Shown here piece by piece: positions 52,708-61,454 of a stretch of 64,000 bases of DNA. Source of the stretch: Paenibacillus thermotolerans (GTDB lineage: Bacteria > Bacillota > Bacilli > Paenibacillales > YIM-B00363); NCBI RefSeq assembly GCF_028745515.1, contig NZ_JAQZSG010000010.1:1-64000 (forward strand), written 5' to 3'. The notes beneath the pieces are model-generated. The model was not told the origin of the DNA. It saw only the letters and a program-made list of their open reading frames with translations, and ran no database searches. The position numbers and the translations under genes were made by a program. Within the stretch, counting starts at the first letter, position 1; each line of letters starts with the position of its first letter.

Positions 52708-53817
52708 ATGGTGAACGAACAACATACGGAGCAAGAGTCCGAGCTTACCTTAGAACAGGTCAAAGAACAGCTGATCGAGCTTGGTAAGAAACGTTCGGCT
52801 TTAACGTATAAAGAAATCATGGAACGGATGTCTCCGTTCGATCAAGATCCGGAGCAAATGGACGAATTTTTCGAACAGCTTGCGGAGCAAGGCATCGATG
52901 TCGTCAACGAGGCCGACGATACGATGCATTCGGAGGACGAATCGGACGACTTCCACTTTGACGACGATTTGTCGCTGCCTCCCGGCGTAAAAATCAATGA
53001 CCCGGTAAGAATGTACCTGAAGGAGATCGGCCGCGTTCCGCTGCTTTCCGCCGAGGACGAGGTCGGACTCGCGAAACGGATCGAGAACGGGGACGAAGAA
53101 GCGAAGCGGAGGCTTGCCGAGGCGAACCTGCGGCTCGTCGTCAGCATCGCCAAGCGTTACGTCGGACGCGGGATGCTGTTTCTTGATTTGATTCAAGAAG
53201 GAAACATGGGTCTGATTAAAGCGGTCGAGAAGTTCGACCATACCAAGGGGTATAAATTCAGTACCTACGCGACATGGTGGATCCGTCAGGCTATTACGCG
53301 GGCCATCGCCGATCAGGCCAGAACGATCCGTATTCCGGTTCATATGGTTGAAACGATCAATAAGCTCATTCGCGTATCGAGGCAGCTGCTGCAGGAGCTT
53401 GGACGGGAGCCGACGCCGGAGGAAATCGCGAAAGAGATGGAGCTCAGCACCGAGAAGGTTCGGGAAATTATGAAGATCGCTCAAGAGCCGGTATCGTTAG
53501 AGACGCCGATCGGCGAAGAAGACGATTCGCATCTGGGCGACTTCATCGAGGATCAAGAAGCGCTGGCTCCGGCCGACGCGGCTGCATACGAGCTGCTCAA
53601 GGAACAGCTTGAAGACGTGCTTGATACGTTGACCGAGCGCGAGGAGAACGTGCTTCGCTTGCGATTCGGCTTGGACGACGGAAGAACGCGTACGCTTGAG
53701 GAAGTAGGCAAAGTATTCGGGGTTACCCGGGAAAGAATCCGGCAAATCGAGGCGAAGGCGCTGCGGAAGCTGCGGCATCCGAGCCGCAGCAAGCGGTTAA
53801 AGGATTTTCTTGAATAA
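52708..53817 (+). CDS. rpoD: RNA polymerase sigma factor RpoD (sigma-A)
   Basis: The housekeeping sigma factor. 369 residues: region 1.1 in the N-terminus, region 1.2 [21 protein letters not shown], region 2 with [17 protein letters not shown] and [35 protein letters not shown] in 2.3-2.4, region 3 and region 4.2 helix-turn-helix [30 protein letters not shown]. Length is that of the B. subtilis protein (371). GGGAGGAGGGAG precedes the ATG. A terminator follows. Confidence 0.99.
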   Translation: MVNEQHTEQESELTLEQVKEQLIELGKKRSALTYKEIMERMSPFDQDPEQMDEFFEQLAEQGIDVVNEADDTMHSEDESDDFHFDDDLSLPPGVKINDPVRMYLKEIGRVPLLSAEDEVGLAKRIENGDEEAKRRLAEANLRLVVSIAKRYVGRGMLFLDLIQEGNMGLIKAVEKFDHTKGYKFSTYATWWIRQAITRAIADQARTIRIPVHMVETINKLIRVSRQLLQELGREPTPEEIAKEMELSTEKVREIMKIAQEPVSLETPIGEEDDSHLGDFIEDQEALAPADAAAYELLKEQLEDVLDTLTEREENVLRLRFGLDDGRTRTLEEVGKVFGVTRERIRQIEAKALRKLRHPSRSKRLKDFLE

Positions 53818-53856
53818 TCGGCATTCAAAGCGGATCAAATGAATCGACAACGTTGA

Positions 53857-53891
53857 AGACCTTCCTGCCTTGAGTAGAAGGTCTTTTCTTT
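53857..53891 (+). terminator. Terminator after rpoD
   Basis: AAGACCTTC (53857-53865) pairs with GAAGGTCTT (53878-53886) around a 12-base loop, followed by TTCTTTC. It ends just before the GGAGGG site of the next gene. Confidence 0.85.
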
Positions 53892-53904
53892 CGGAGGGTA
53901 GCGA

Positions 53905-54738
53905 GTGGACCGTGAAAAACGAATCATTATCATGAAAGAAATCGAGCACTGGCGCCGAAGTAAGCTTCTGCCCGAGCAATATTGCGATTTTCTGATGAAT
54001 TTGTATGCCGAATCGTCGACACCCGAAGAAATGAAAATGGTGAAGCGTGCGAAAGGAAAGCAGGCGGTAGCCGACAGCAAGCCGCTTCACTGGTTGTTAC
54101 TTTTTGGAACGGCTGCATGCATTTCCTATGTTGTTCTTCATTTTAGCGCTTTTGACATGCAGATGCAAATCGGCCTGTTCGTGTTCGCCGCGCTTGTTCC
54201 GTATATTTACGGCAGCATGATTCGCCGGCGGAAGCCGCTGCGTTCCCACAGCTTTTTCGGATTGGGCACCGCATTTATGCTTATTGCCGGCCCGCTGTTA
54301 ATGCAGTATTTAGGGTGGAGCGGCTGGACCGAGCTTGCCTTGTATTTGACCGCTTGCGCTTTCCTTTGGCTGGGCTTCGGCATCGGACTGCGGCTGCCGT
54401 GGCTGCATTTATGCGGCTGGCTCAGCCTCGCATTATGCTACGCGCTGCTATTAAATCGGCTATCCGTTCCGGGCAATTGGTTTACGCTTGAACTGTGCTG
54501 GCTGCCGCTATCCTTATTGTTTGCTTGGCTGGGCTGGCTGTTCAGCCATAAGGCGAAGCAATCCGGAGCCGTGTGCTTAATCAACGCGTGTTTTCTTTGG
54601 TTTATGCCGGAGACGTACGCTTTGCTATGGACCGATTGGCCGATTGTTGTAACACAGCTGCTGCTTTTGGGCAAACTGACCGTATTGGGAGCATTAGGTT
54701 TCTCGCTCCGAAAAACTTGGATCGATTGGGTTGTTTGA
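53905..54738 (+). CDS. Integral membrane protein of unknown function
   Basis: A 277-residue protein with a soluble N-terminal part (about 1-62, MDREKRIIIMKEIEHWRRSKLLPEQYCDFLMNLY) followed by about seven hydrophobic segments rich in Leu and Trp. The N-terminal helix pattern (EI..W..S.LLPE.YC.FL..LY) is reminiscent of DUF2157-type membrane proteins. GTG start with TCGGAGGGTAG upstream. It lies between rpoD and trmK, an insertion relative to B. subtilis. Function unknown. Confidence 0.75.
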   Translation: MDREKRIIIMKEIEHWRRSKLLPEQYCDFLMNLYAESSTPEEMKMVKRAKGKQAVADSKPLHWLLLFGTAACISYVVLHFSAFDMQMQIGLFVFAALVPYIYGSMIRRRKPLRSHSFFGLGTAFMLIAGPLLMQYLGWSGWTELALYLTACAFLWLGFGIGLRLPWLHLCGWLSLALCYALLLNRLSVPGNWFTLELCWLPLSLLFAWLGWLFSHKAKQSGAVCLINACFLWFMPETYALLWTDWPIVVTQLLLLGKLTVLGALGFSLRKTWIDWVV

Positions 54739-54743
54739 CATTT

Positions 54744-55514
54744 ATGACTTCTATGATGCAATTATCGAAACGGCTTGAAGCCATTACTACATTTATACCT
54801 AGAGGAAGCGCCGTTGCCGATATCGGCTCCGATCACGCCATGCTGCCCGTCTTTTTGCTGCAGCAAGGCATTGCCAGCCATGCGGTTGCTGGCGAGGTGA
54901 ACGAAGGGCCGTATCGGGCGGCTTGCCGCCAGGTTGCTCAAGCGGGGCTAACCGAGCGTATTTCGGTGCGCCTTGGGGACGGCTTGGCCGTCATTTCGCC
55001 GGAGGAAGTCGATGTGATCGTCATTGCCGGAATGGGCGGAGGAACGATCGTTGAAATATTGACGGAAGGCGAAGCGCAAGGAAAGCTGAAGGGCGTTTCG
55101 CGTCTCGTGCTTCAGCCGAATATCGGGGAACGGCTCGTCAGGGAATGGTTCATCGCATCCGGATGGAAGCTGTCTCAGGAGCTTCTGTTATCCGAGGACG
55201 GGATTGCATACGAAATATTGGTGGCCGACGCCTCGGCGAAAGAAGAAGCCGACGCTTATAATGAAGCTTTATATTGTTCGCCGCTCCCCGGGTTCGGAGC
55301 CGTGTCGAAAGATTTGAAGCTGCTGGTCGGGCCGCTGCAGCTTGCGCATCCGAATGACGTTTTTATTGAAAAATGGAACGGTTACCGCGCAAAGCTCGAG
55401 CGGATGATCGAGCAAATCGGCAAATCCGACACCCCCGAAGCGCTGGCAAAGCGTCGAAGATTTATCGAGGAATACAACGAGCTGAAGGAGGTGCTCGCTT
55501 GTCTGTCCGAATAA
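54744..55514 (+). CDS. trmK: tRNA m1A22 methyltransferase TrmK
   Basis: Methylates N1 of adenosine 22 in tRNA. About 256 residues. Rossmann-fold methyltransferase domain with LSKRLEAITTFIPRGSAVADIGSDHAMLPVFL, GEVNEGPYRAA and VIAGMGGGTIVEIL, then RLVLQPN; C-terminal coiled coil. Corresponds to B. subtilis YqfN. ATG at 54744 (or 54753) lies close to the preceding stop and has no clear ribosome binding site; the frame from 54573 overlaps the membrane gene. It is followed by the nif3 gene in the conserved yqfN-yqfO pair. Confidence 0.93.
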   Translation: MTSMMQLSKRLEAITTFIPRGSAVADIGSDHAMLPVFLLQQGIASHAVAGEVNEGPYRAACRQVAQAGLTERISVRLGDGLAVISPEEVDVIVIAGMGGGTIVEILTEGEAQGKLKGVSRLVLQPNIGERLVREWFIASGWKLSQELLLSEDGIAYEILVADASAKEEADAYNEALYCSPLPGFGAVSKDLKLLVGPLQLAHPNDVFIEKWNGYRAKLERMIEQIGKSDTPEALAKRRRFIEEYNELKEVLACLSE

Positions 55515-56614
55515 AACAAGTGATCGACTTGCTGGAGCAGTTTTGCCCGCCGCATTTGGCCGAGGAAGGCGACCCGATCGGCCTGCAGGTCGGGAGCGAG
55601 CATAACGAGGTTACGCGCGTTTCCGTCGCGTTGGAGGTGACGGAGGAGGTAGCGGAGGAAGCGATCCGTCAAGGCGCGCAGCTTATATTTGCCCATCATC
55701 CGATCATTTACCGTCCGTTAAAGTCGCTACGCACCGATCAACCCGCCGGCAAGCTTCTGGAGAAGCTGCTGGCGAACCGAATTTCGGTTTATGTCGCGCA
55801 TACCAATTTGGATACGGCCGAGGGCGGAATCAACGACATGATGGCAGGCGCACTCGGCCTGTCGGGGACCGTGCCGTTAACGCAATCGCATTCGGAGAAG
55901 CTGTATAAGCTGGTTGTATTTGTTCCGACAACGCACCTGGAGGCCGTTTCGGGAGCGATGTTTTCCGCAGGTGCGGGGCATATCGGCAATTACAGCCATT
56001 GCAGCTTTACCGTAGAAGGCTTCGGCACCTTTATGCCGCAAGACGGCACCGATCCTTTTATCGGCAAGCAGGGGGTCCTTGAGAAAGTAAACGAAACGAG
56101 AATCGAAACGATCGTCACGGCAGCCGGGCGTCGAGCGGTCGTAGAAGCGATGCTGCAGGCACATCCGTACGAAGAAGTCGCGTACGACCTATATGCCGTA
56201 GAGCTGCAGGGCAAGTCGTTCGGACTTGGACGTATAGGCGTGCTGCCGAGTCCTGTATCATTGGAGGATTTTTCCGAATCGGTGAAAAAGGCTTTCGAAG
56301 TGCCGGCGGTGCGGGTGGTCGGCGATTTGAATCGCAAAGTAAGCAAAGTCGCCGTATTGGGCGGGTCCGGAAGAAGCTTTTTAAAACAGGCGATCTCTTC
56401 GGGGGCGGATGTGTTCGTGACCGGAGACATCGATCATCATACGGCGCATGACGCACTTGCCGCAGGGCTAGCGATCGTCGACCCGGGCCACCATTCGGAG
56501 CAAATCATGAAGGAGCATATGTCCCGGTGGCTTAACGGGCAATTTCATGAGAAGGGGCTGAACGTTCAAGCGTTCCCTTCCTCCATTTCCACCGAACCTT
56601 TCATGTTTCGCTAA
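55499..56614 (+). CDS. Nif3-like dinuclear metal centre hexameric protein (YqfO)
   Basis: A GTP cyclohydrolase I type 2/NIF3 family protein of 371 residues, possible metal-dependent hydrolase of unknown substrate. N- and C-terminal NIF3 halves carry FAHHPIIYRPLK, HTNLD, and DPGHHSEQ, the metal ligands. The central ~100 residues (about 127-230, KLVVFVPTTHLEAVSGAMFSAGAGHIGNY) form the PII-like insert found in Bacillus YqfO. TTG at 55499 follows AGGAGGTG inside the trmK end; the two genes overlap by 16 bases and are coupled. Confidence 0.92.
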   Translation: MSVRIKQVIDLLEQFCPPHLAEEGDPIGLQVGSEHNEVTRVSVALEVTEEVAEEAIRQGAQLIFAHHPIIYRPLKSLRTDQPAGKLLEKLLANRISVYVAHTNLDTAEGGINDMMAGALGLSGTVPLTQSHSEKLYKLVVFVPTTHLEAVSGAMFSAGAGHIGNYSHCSFTVEGFGTFMPQDGTDPFIGKQGVLEKVNETRIETIVTAAGRRAVVEAMLQAHPYEEVAYDLYAVELQGKSFGLGRIGVLPSPVSLEDFSESVKKAFEVPAVRVVGDLNRKVSKVAVLGGSGRSFLKQAISSGADVFVTGDIDHHTAHDALAAGLAIVDPGHHSEQIMKEHMSRWLNGQFHEKGLNVQAFPSSISTEPFMFR

Positions 56615-56643
56615 CGATTTACGGTATTGCCAGAAGGTTATCA

Positions 56644-56672
56644 TTGCTTGCGGGGCATATCCTCTGTATACT
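56644..56672 (+). promoter_or_regulatory. Promoter of rnpB
   Basis: TTGCTT (56644-56649), 17-base spacer, TATACT (56667-56672), about 8-14 bases ahead of the predicted RNA 5' end. Confidence 0.6.
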
Positions 56673-56685
56673 AATTTATAGATTT

Positions 56686-57096
56686 GAGAAGTTTGACAGA
56701 CAATCGCCGGCGGCTTTATGCCGCGGGAGGAAAGTCCGGGCTCCATAGGGCAGGGTGCTGGATAACGTCCAGTCAGCGCGAGCTGAAGGAAAGTGCCACA
56801 GAAACGGACCGCCGATGGCGCATTCTAGCGCACAGGCAAGGGTGGAACCGTGGTGTAAGAGACCACGAGAGGACATGGTGACATGTCTTCTGGTAAACCC
56901 CACTTGGAGCAAGACCTAAGAGGAACGCGGCAGCTTTGAGCTGCAGCCCTTGCCCGGGGCGCGTTCGGGTTGGTCGCTTGAGCGCGGCAGCAATGCTGCG
57001 CCTAGATAGATGATTGTCGCTTCTTTCGTGGCAGGGCCGGTGACCCGTTAGGACCACTTGAAGCACAGAACCCGGCTTACGGCAAACTTCTCTGTT
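56686..57096 (+). ncRNA. rnpB: RNase P RNA, B type
   Basis: The catalytic RNA of RNase P, which matures the tRNA 5' end. The termini pair as helix P1: GAGAAGTTTG (56686-56695) with CAAACTTCTC (57083-57092). Universal blocks are all present: GAGGAAAGTCCGGGCTCC, GAAAGTGCCACAGAAA, the P10/11 region GGTGGAACCGTGGTGTAAGAG, GGTAAACCCC, and the 3' block TAGATAGATGATTGTC with ACAGAACCCGGCTTACGG. Length about 410, matching the Bacillus-type RNA (401 in B. subtilis). Ends are estimates. Confidence 0.97.
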
Positions 57097-57121
57097 CACC
57101 CTTAATGATGTATACAACGAC

Positions 57122-57168
57122 AAAGCTGCCGTTGAAGCGTCGCTTGACGCTTTAACGGCAGCTTTTTT
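57122..57168. terminator. Bidirectional terminator between rnpB and the S8 protease gene
   Basis: AAAGCTGCCGTT (57122-57133) pairs with AACGGCAGC (57154-57162) and TTTTTT, with an inner AAGCGTC/GACGCTT stem. Both transcripts can use it. Confidence 0.9.
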
Positions 57169-57188
57169 CGTTATTTGCTCTTTGCGGG

Positions 57189-59096
57189 CTACCTGGCGGA
57201 GCCGGTCAAAAGCCGTAGGAACCATTGCAAGAGGGACTCGTTTCGCGGAATCGTCCGCTCCGGCTGCTTGTCGGCAGCCGCCTCCGCAGGCGCTTTTCCG
57301 GATGCGAGCTGAAGCGCACGCGCAACGTCGATTTGTCCGTAACCGTAATACGTGTCTTTTCCTTGCGCTCCTAAATCCACCGCGCTTTTACGCATAATGT
57401 CGTACACTTCCGTATTTTTCAGCTTCGGATTGACCGAACGGATCAGGGCGGCCAGCGCCGCTACGTGCGGGCTTGCCATCGATGTACCCGATAGGGCGGC
57501 ATACTGGTTGCCCATATACGTGCTGGCAATATTTTCGCCTGGCGCCACAACATCGACGTAATCGCCGAAGTTCGAGAAGGACGCCTTCTGCTTGCCGACA
57601 TTCGTTGCCGAAACCGCGAACACCTCAGGGTAAGCCGCAGGATATCCGGGCTGATCGGTGTTGTCGTTGCCTGTCGCCGAGATGAGCGCTACGTCCCGGT
57701 CGAAGGCGTATTTGACCGCATCGTGCAAAAACTGCGCACTGGCGTAATTGCCTAGACTCATATTGATGACTTTAGCCCCATGGTCGGTAGCCCAAATGAT
57801 GCCTTCCGCTACCGCGTAGGTGCTGCCCATGCCCGACGAATCGAGCACTTTCACCGGCATGATGCGGTTGTACCAAGTCATGCCGGCGACTCCTTCCGCG
57901 TTGTCGGTCAGCGCCGATATGACGCCAGCTACGTGGGTCCCGTGTCCGACGTCGTCATTCGGCTGCGTCTTCGGATCGACAACGTTATACCCGTCTACGA
58001 TACGCCCCTTCAGATCGGGATGTGTCAGGTCGACTCCCGTATCGACGACGGCGACCGTCACCTGCTCGTTGCCGCGGCTCAGCTCCCAGCCGGTCGGCGT
58101 GCCGATGATCGGAATGTTCCACTGATATCGGCTGTATAGGGCGTCGTTCGGCACGATCGGCTCCGCGCGATTTTGTTGATTCGTAACATACAAGTAATGC
58201 GGCTCGGCATAGTCGACGCCAAGCTTTTGGAAGTAAGCCAGCATTTCCTTCGTAGATTTGTTGCCTTCAAAGACGTGGGAGTAGCCCAGCTTTCGATGTC
58301 TGGTGACCCCAAGGTCTTTCTTGATTTGCTGTAATTGCTTATCCGTAGGAGGTTTGTGGAAGCGGACGACAACCTCTTTATGAATGTAATGGCTGATACC
58401 TTGGTTTTCCTCGGGCGTTTCGACATCCACTTCTTTTCCGGTATTCGGGTCGATGGCGCGAATCCCGTATCTGCGGTCGTTCGGGTATTCCTTAAGCCGC
58501 AGGTTGCGGATTTGATGCTGCTCCACTTTCTTTAGAACGTGCTGGTGGACGACGCCGACAATTCCGCTGTTTTTCCGTTCTTTGGACGGTGTCCCAAGCA
58601 CGAAATAAACCTCGCCGTCACGATCCTTGAGCGGCTTGGATTCGTACGCTTGGCCGCGCCGGACGGCTTCCTTCGCTTTTTCGATTTGCTCCAGCGCTTT
58701 TGCCTTTACGCCGGAAGGAATCGATCCGACAGCGGCCGGTTTTTGGCCGGAGGCTGCGGCTGCGGTTGGGGCTGCGGAAACCCACTCCAGCCGTTTCATA
58801 TGAGGATGCTCTTGCTGCAAAGCACTTAAGCTTCTTTGCATTCCGGCCCCGTCCAGCCGGTTAACTTGTTGGGCGGCTCTTGTCAAATCGTTCCGGCATT
58901 GGGTTCGGCAAAGCTCGTTTGTAATGGCTACATCGTTTTGCAGCAGCCGCTTTTTCGCCTTGGCTTCATATTTCGCGTTCGGCTGCGGAGCGGGAGCGGG
59001 CGGCGCAACGTCGCTCCGGTTCAAAAAGAGCGCTGCGGGAATGGCAAGCGCGCAAATTCCGGCAATGATTCCGTATGTTCGTGTTTTATTGCGCAT
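57189..59096 (-). CDS. Membrane-anchored subtilisin-family (S8) serine protease
   Basis: A 635-residue secreted or membrane-tethered protease. Residues 8-26 are a hydrophobic anchor. Residues about 45-240 are an N-terminal extension with a CxxxC pair (Cys63, Cys67) that I do not recognise; about 238-303 is a fervidolysin-like inhibitor prodomain (EVVVRFHKPPTDKQLQQIKK). The catalytic domain has Asp352 (VVDTGVDLTHPDL), His385 (GHGTHVAGVI), Asn477 (ATGNDN) and Ser539 (GTSMASPHVA), all intact. ATG at 59094-59096 follows GAAGGAGGAACG; the frame upstream to 59141 is not needed. Monocistronic, facing rnpB. Confidence 0.93.
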   Translation of the reverse strand: MRNKTRTYGIIAGICALAIPAALFLNRSDVAPPAPAPQPNAKYEAKAKKRLLQNDVAITNELCRTQCRNDLTRAAQQVNRLDGAGMQRSLSALQQEHPHMKRLEWVSAAPTAAAASGQKPAAVGSIPSGVKAKALEQIEKAKEAVRRGQAYESKPLKDRDGEVYFVLGTPSKERKNSGIVGVVHQHVLKKVEQHQIRNLRLKEYPNDRRYGIRAIDPNTGKEVDVETPEENQGISHYIHKEVVVRFHKPPTDKQLQQIKKDLGVTRHRKLGYSHVFEGNKSTKEMLAYFQKLGVDYAEPHYLYVTNQQNRAEPIVPNDALYSRYQWNIPIIGTPTGWELSRGNEQVTVAVVDTGVDLTHPDLKGRIVDGYNVVDPKTQPNDDVGHGTHVAGVISALTDNAEGVAGMTWYNRIMPVKVLDSSGMGSTYAVAEGIIWATDHGAKVINMSLGNYASAQFLHDAVKYAFDRDVALISATGNDNTDQPGYPAAYPEVFAVSATNVGKQKASFSNFGDYVDVVAPGENIASTYMGNQYAALSGTSMASPHVAALAALIRSVNPKLKNTEVYDIMRKSAVDLGAQGKDTYYGYGQIDVARALQLASGKAPAEAAADKQPERTIPRNESLLQWFLRLLTGSAR

Positions 59097-59272
59097 CGGC
59101 GTTCCTCCTTCGAGCGTGCGCGTGCATTGGCTAAATATCATGTACGCTTAGATTGTCTCAAGGCGGAATCGTTATGCACAGGTAGTACCGTTTTGGCCGA
59201 ATTTATGATACGATGAATTAGGTTTTGAACGATCGTTTTATTGGACTATCGTGAGGAGGATTTCAATTATTC

Positions 59273-59773
59273 ATGGCCATTCACAATGTGCAGCAGTTAT
59301 GCGAAACGACAAGGGAAAAGCTGAAACATGCGATTTCATTGCTTGAGCCCTTTTTGAACGAATCGTCGTTATCCCAGCTGAATCCTGAAAAAAATCCGGA
59401 AATGGATGAGTTTCACAAACAATTCTTATCCGACATGCGCACATTAATCGTGTACTCGGAAGTTCAATATGAAAAACTCGGCGTTGCGCTCCGCAGACCT
59501 CAATTTAATGCGGAATATGCGGAACGCGTGCTTTACGACGTGTACCATACCTGTGTCAATTCGTTCTTTTATCCTAAGTATGAATGTTATTCCGAAGACG
59601 GACGTTACGCCTATACGGGTCAAGACGCCATTCGCTTCCGTAAGAAGCCGGTTCGGAGCGTGCGGGACACAACGCTGGATTTATCCAAAATATTCGAAGA
59701 GCTTCGCGAGGATCTTGCGTATTATGAAACCGATTATGTAACGCAAAAGCGCATGCAAGGCGATCGCGCGTAA
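59273..59773 (+). CDS. YpuI family protein (DUF3907)
   Basis: A 166-residue soluble, mostly helical protein. The pattern LKHAISLLEPFLNESSLSQL, FHKQFLSDMRTLIVYSEV and SFFYPKYECYSEDGRYAYTGQDAIRFR fits YpuI-type proteins of Bacillales, function unknown. TTG/ATG choice: ATG at 59273 with GTGAGGAGGATTTC upstream. It starts a run of three small genes ending at 60479. Confidence 0.8.
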   Translation: MAIHNVQQLCETTREKLKHAISLLEPFLNESSLSQLNPEKNPEMDEFHKQFLSDMRTLIVYSEVQYEKLGVALRRPQFNAEYAERVLYDVYHTCVNSFFYPKYECYSEDGRYAYTGQDAIRFRKKPVRSVRDTTLDLSKIFEELREDLAYYETDYVTQKRMQGDRA

Positions 59774-59789
59774 TATTGGTCCGAATAAA

Positions 59790-59823
59790 ACCCCCTCCGC
59801 CCGGGCAAGTTGTGGAGGGGGTG
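59790..59823 (+). promoter_or_regulatory. Hairpin that sequesters the DUF1540 ribosome binding site
   Basis: ACCCCCTCC (59790-59798) is complementary to GGAGGGGGT (59814-59822) over nine bases with a 15-base loop. The 3' arm is itself the ribosome binding site GGAGGGGGTG for the ATG at 59833. There is no T-run, so it looks like a translational control hairpin more than a terminator. Confidence 0.6.
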
Positions 59824-59832
59824 ATTTACGTT

Positions 59833-60048
59833 ATGCCGCAAGTAAAATGCAGCGTATCGAACTGCGAGTATTGGGACAAAGGGAACAAATGCGGAGCAGA
59901 CCTCATTATGATCGACATCGACAAGCATGCGAAAATGAACTTCAATGCCGAGTTCGCGGGCGAAAGCTTCGATTCGCAGCACAAGGACAGCGCCAACAGC
60001 TCGTCTTCCACGTGCTGCCACACCTTTAAGGAAAAGAAGGCACAGTAA
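59833..60048 (+). CDS. DUF1540 domain small Cys-rich protein
   Basis: A 71-residue protein with four conserved-spaced cysteines: KCSVSNCEYWDKGNKC in the N-terminal half and CCHTF near the C-terminus. This is the DUF1540 arrangement (C....C.......C ... C), probably a small metal-binding module. ATG at 59833 follows the sequestered GGAGGGGGTG site; the frame from 59776 is not a family start. The stop overlaps the ATG of the next gene (TAATG). Confidence 0.82.
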   Translation: MPQVKCSVSNCEYWDKGNKCGADLIMIDIDKHAKMNFNAEFAGESFDSQHKDSANSSSSTCCHTFKEKKAQ

Positions 60049-60479
60049 TGCGCGATCAACAGGAGCAGGCGGCGGAGAAGGACGAATCGTTCCGTCCTGA
60101 GACGGGCTTCGAGAGCGAGAGCTCCGTATCCGACAAGGCGTTCTTCCAAGAGCCCGCCATCAATCCGGTGGTTGAAGACGGTCAGCATAACGAGGAATAC
60201 GCCGCGGAATTGACCGCTCCCCGCGCCTCCGAGAGACGAGGGCGTACGGAGCGTGAAGGGGCGGGCGAGGAGAAGCAAGCTCCTGCTGCCTCGCTTGGTT
60301 ACGTGGCCATCTTTCTTGCGGTCTTATCCTTGTTTTTATTGCCAGGCATGCTGGGCCCGGTGTCCGCAGTGGTCGGGTTTATGGCCTTTGTCAATGGAAG
60401 CCGCAAGCTCGGAGTTTGGTCCATCGTACTCGGGACGATCGCATTCGTCAGCTTTTTGACGACCATCAGGAGTTACTGA
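60048..60479 (+). CDS. Small membrane protein with acidic N-terminal domain
   Basis: 143 residues: a Glu/Ser/Arg-rich hydrophilic N-terminal region (1-80) followed by two membrane segments (about 85-105 and 118-140), with the spacing LGYVAIFLAVLSLFLLPGML, then VNGSRKLGVWSIVLGTIAF. The two-helix C-terminus resembles DUF4190-type modules. ATG overlaps the DUF1540 stop. Function unknown. A strong terminator follows. Confidence 0.72.
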   Translation: MRDQQEQAAEKDESFRPETGFESESSVSDKAFFQEPAINPVVEDGQHNEEYAAELTAPRASERRGRTEREGAGEEKQAPAASLGYVAIFLAVLSLFLLPGMLGPVSAVVGFMAFVNGSRKLGVWSIVLGTIAFVSFLTTIRSY

Positions 60480-60484
60480 AAGGA

Positions 60485-60516
60485 AGAAGGTGCGGAGAAA
60501 CCCGCACCTTCTTTTT
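60485..60516 (+). terminator. Terminator after the 60048 gene
   Basis: AGAAGGTGCGG (60485-60495) pairs with CCGCACCTTCT (60502-60512), followed by TTTT. Confidence 0.9.
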
Positions 60517-60540
60517 GATTGTGTCGCGGCGCTTTCCAAC

Positions 60541-60588
60541 GGAACTTTATTCCGATATACGCCCCGTAGACAAACTCCACTTGCTCGG
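60541..60588. repeat. Dispersed repeat fragments joining both repeat motifs
   Basis: GGAACTTTATTCCG (60541-60554) is identical to bases 93-106, and AAACTCCACTTGCTCGG (60572-60588) is identical to bases 191-207, the start of the 52-bp tandem unit. Both are within 50 bases of each other in intergenic DNA, linking the dispersed element and the tandem array as one family. Confidence 0.65.
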
Positions 60589-60635
60589 AGGCGGTGAACG
60601 GACGGTCGAATAAGGTATGTAACAGGATTTTTTCT

Positions 60636-60664
60636 TTAAGACAACCTGCGTTCCATGGTATAAT
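60636..60664 (+). promoter_or_regulatory. Candidate sigma-A promoter for the transglycosylase gene
   Basis: TTAAGA (60636-60641), 17-base spacer, TATAAT (60659-60664), about 40 bases before the start. Confidence 0.55.
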
Positions 60665-60704
60665 ACGGTTTGTAATTGTTATCCGGAACGGAGCGTACAT
60701 ACCG

Positions 60705-61397
60705 ATGAGCGTCGACCCAAGATATATAAGCGAACGGCTCAAAACCCAATGGGCCGTTGATATAACGAAGATGGTATTTGACAGAGGCGAATCCGCGCCG
60801 TCAGAGCCGGATCAACAGACCGATTTTGCACAACTGCTTGATTTGCTGCTTCAACAAAAAGCCGGCGAATCCGCCCCAACCGGCGCTCCGGCAGCTTCGA
60901 CGGACGCGCTTGCGCAGCTTGCGGCGAAATATTCCGCGTATATGGCGCCAAGCTCGGGTCCGATCGAGAACGCATCGGCCGACCGCGCCGAGGTCGACCG
61001 GATTATCGCGGCTGCGAGCGGCAAATTCGGCGTCGATCCGGCGCTCGTTACCGCGGTCGTGCATGCGGAATCGGGCTTCCGCTCCGATGCGGTGTCTTCC
61101 GCCGGCGCGAAGGGCCTCATGCAGCTGATGGACGGAACGGCCCGAACGCTGGGCGTTGCCGATTCCTTCAATCCTGTGCAAAACGTAAACGGCGGCACCC
61201 GTTTTTTGAGCTTCCTGCTTGACAAATATAACGGGAACGTCGGAGTGGCGCTGGCCGCATACAATGCAGGACCGGGCAGAGTAGACCGGCTCGGGATTCG
61301 TACGGACGAGGAGCTGGCGGCCAAGCTCGACACGCTTCCGAACGAGACGCAGCATTATGTTGGAAAAGTGCTCAGCCTGCGCGAGCATTATAAATAA
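60705..61397 (+). CDS. Lytic transglycosylase (SLT domain), no signal peptide
   Basis: 230 residues. The C-terminal 135 residues are an SLT domain: VDPALVTAVVHAESGFRSDAVSSAGAKGLMQL (catalytic Glu122 in HAESGF), then NVNGGTRFLSFLLDKYNGNVGVALAAYNAGPGRV and the ETQHYVGKVL end. The domain cleaves peptidoglycan to 1,6-anhydro-muramic products. The N-terminal ~95 residues are hydrophilic with no signal peptide or membrane segment, unusual for a peptidoglycan enzyme but also so in B. subtilis YjbJ-type proteins, as I recall. ATG at 60705 with GGAACGGAGCG upstream; the longer frame from 60594 overlaps the promoter. Confidence 0.9.
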   Translation: MSVDPRYISERLKTQWAVDITKMVFDRGESAPSEPDQQTDFAQLLDLLLQQKAGESAPTGAPAASTDALAQLAAKYSAYMAPSSGPIENASADRAEVDRIIAAASGKFGVDPALVTAVVHAESGFRSDAVSSAGAKGLMQLMDGTARTLGVADSFNPVQNVNGGTRFLSFLLDKYNGNVGVALAAYNAGPGRVDRLGIRTDEELAAKLDTLPNETQHYVGKVLSLREHYK

Positions 61398-61446
61398 AAA
61401 AGGCAGTTCCCGATGCAGCAATCGCTGCGTAAGGAACTGCCTTTTT
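61396..61446. terminator. Bidirectional terminator between transglycosylase and TerC genes
   Basis: AAAAAGGCAGTTCC pairs with GGAACTGCCTTTTT, perfect over fourteen bases, with a GCAGC/GCTGC inner stem. Confidence 0.93.
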
Positions 61447-61454
61447 ACTATGTG

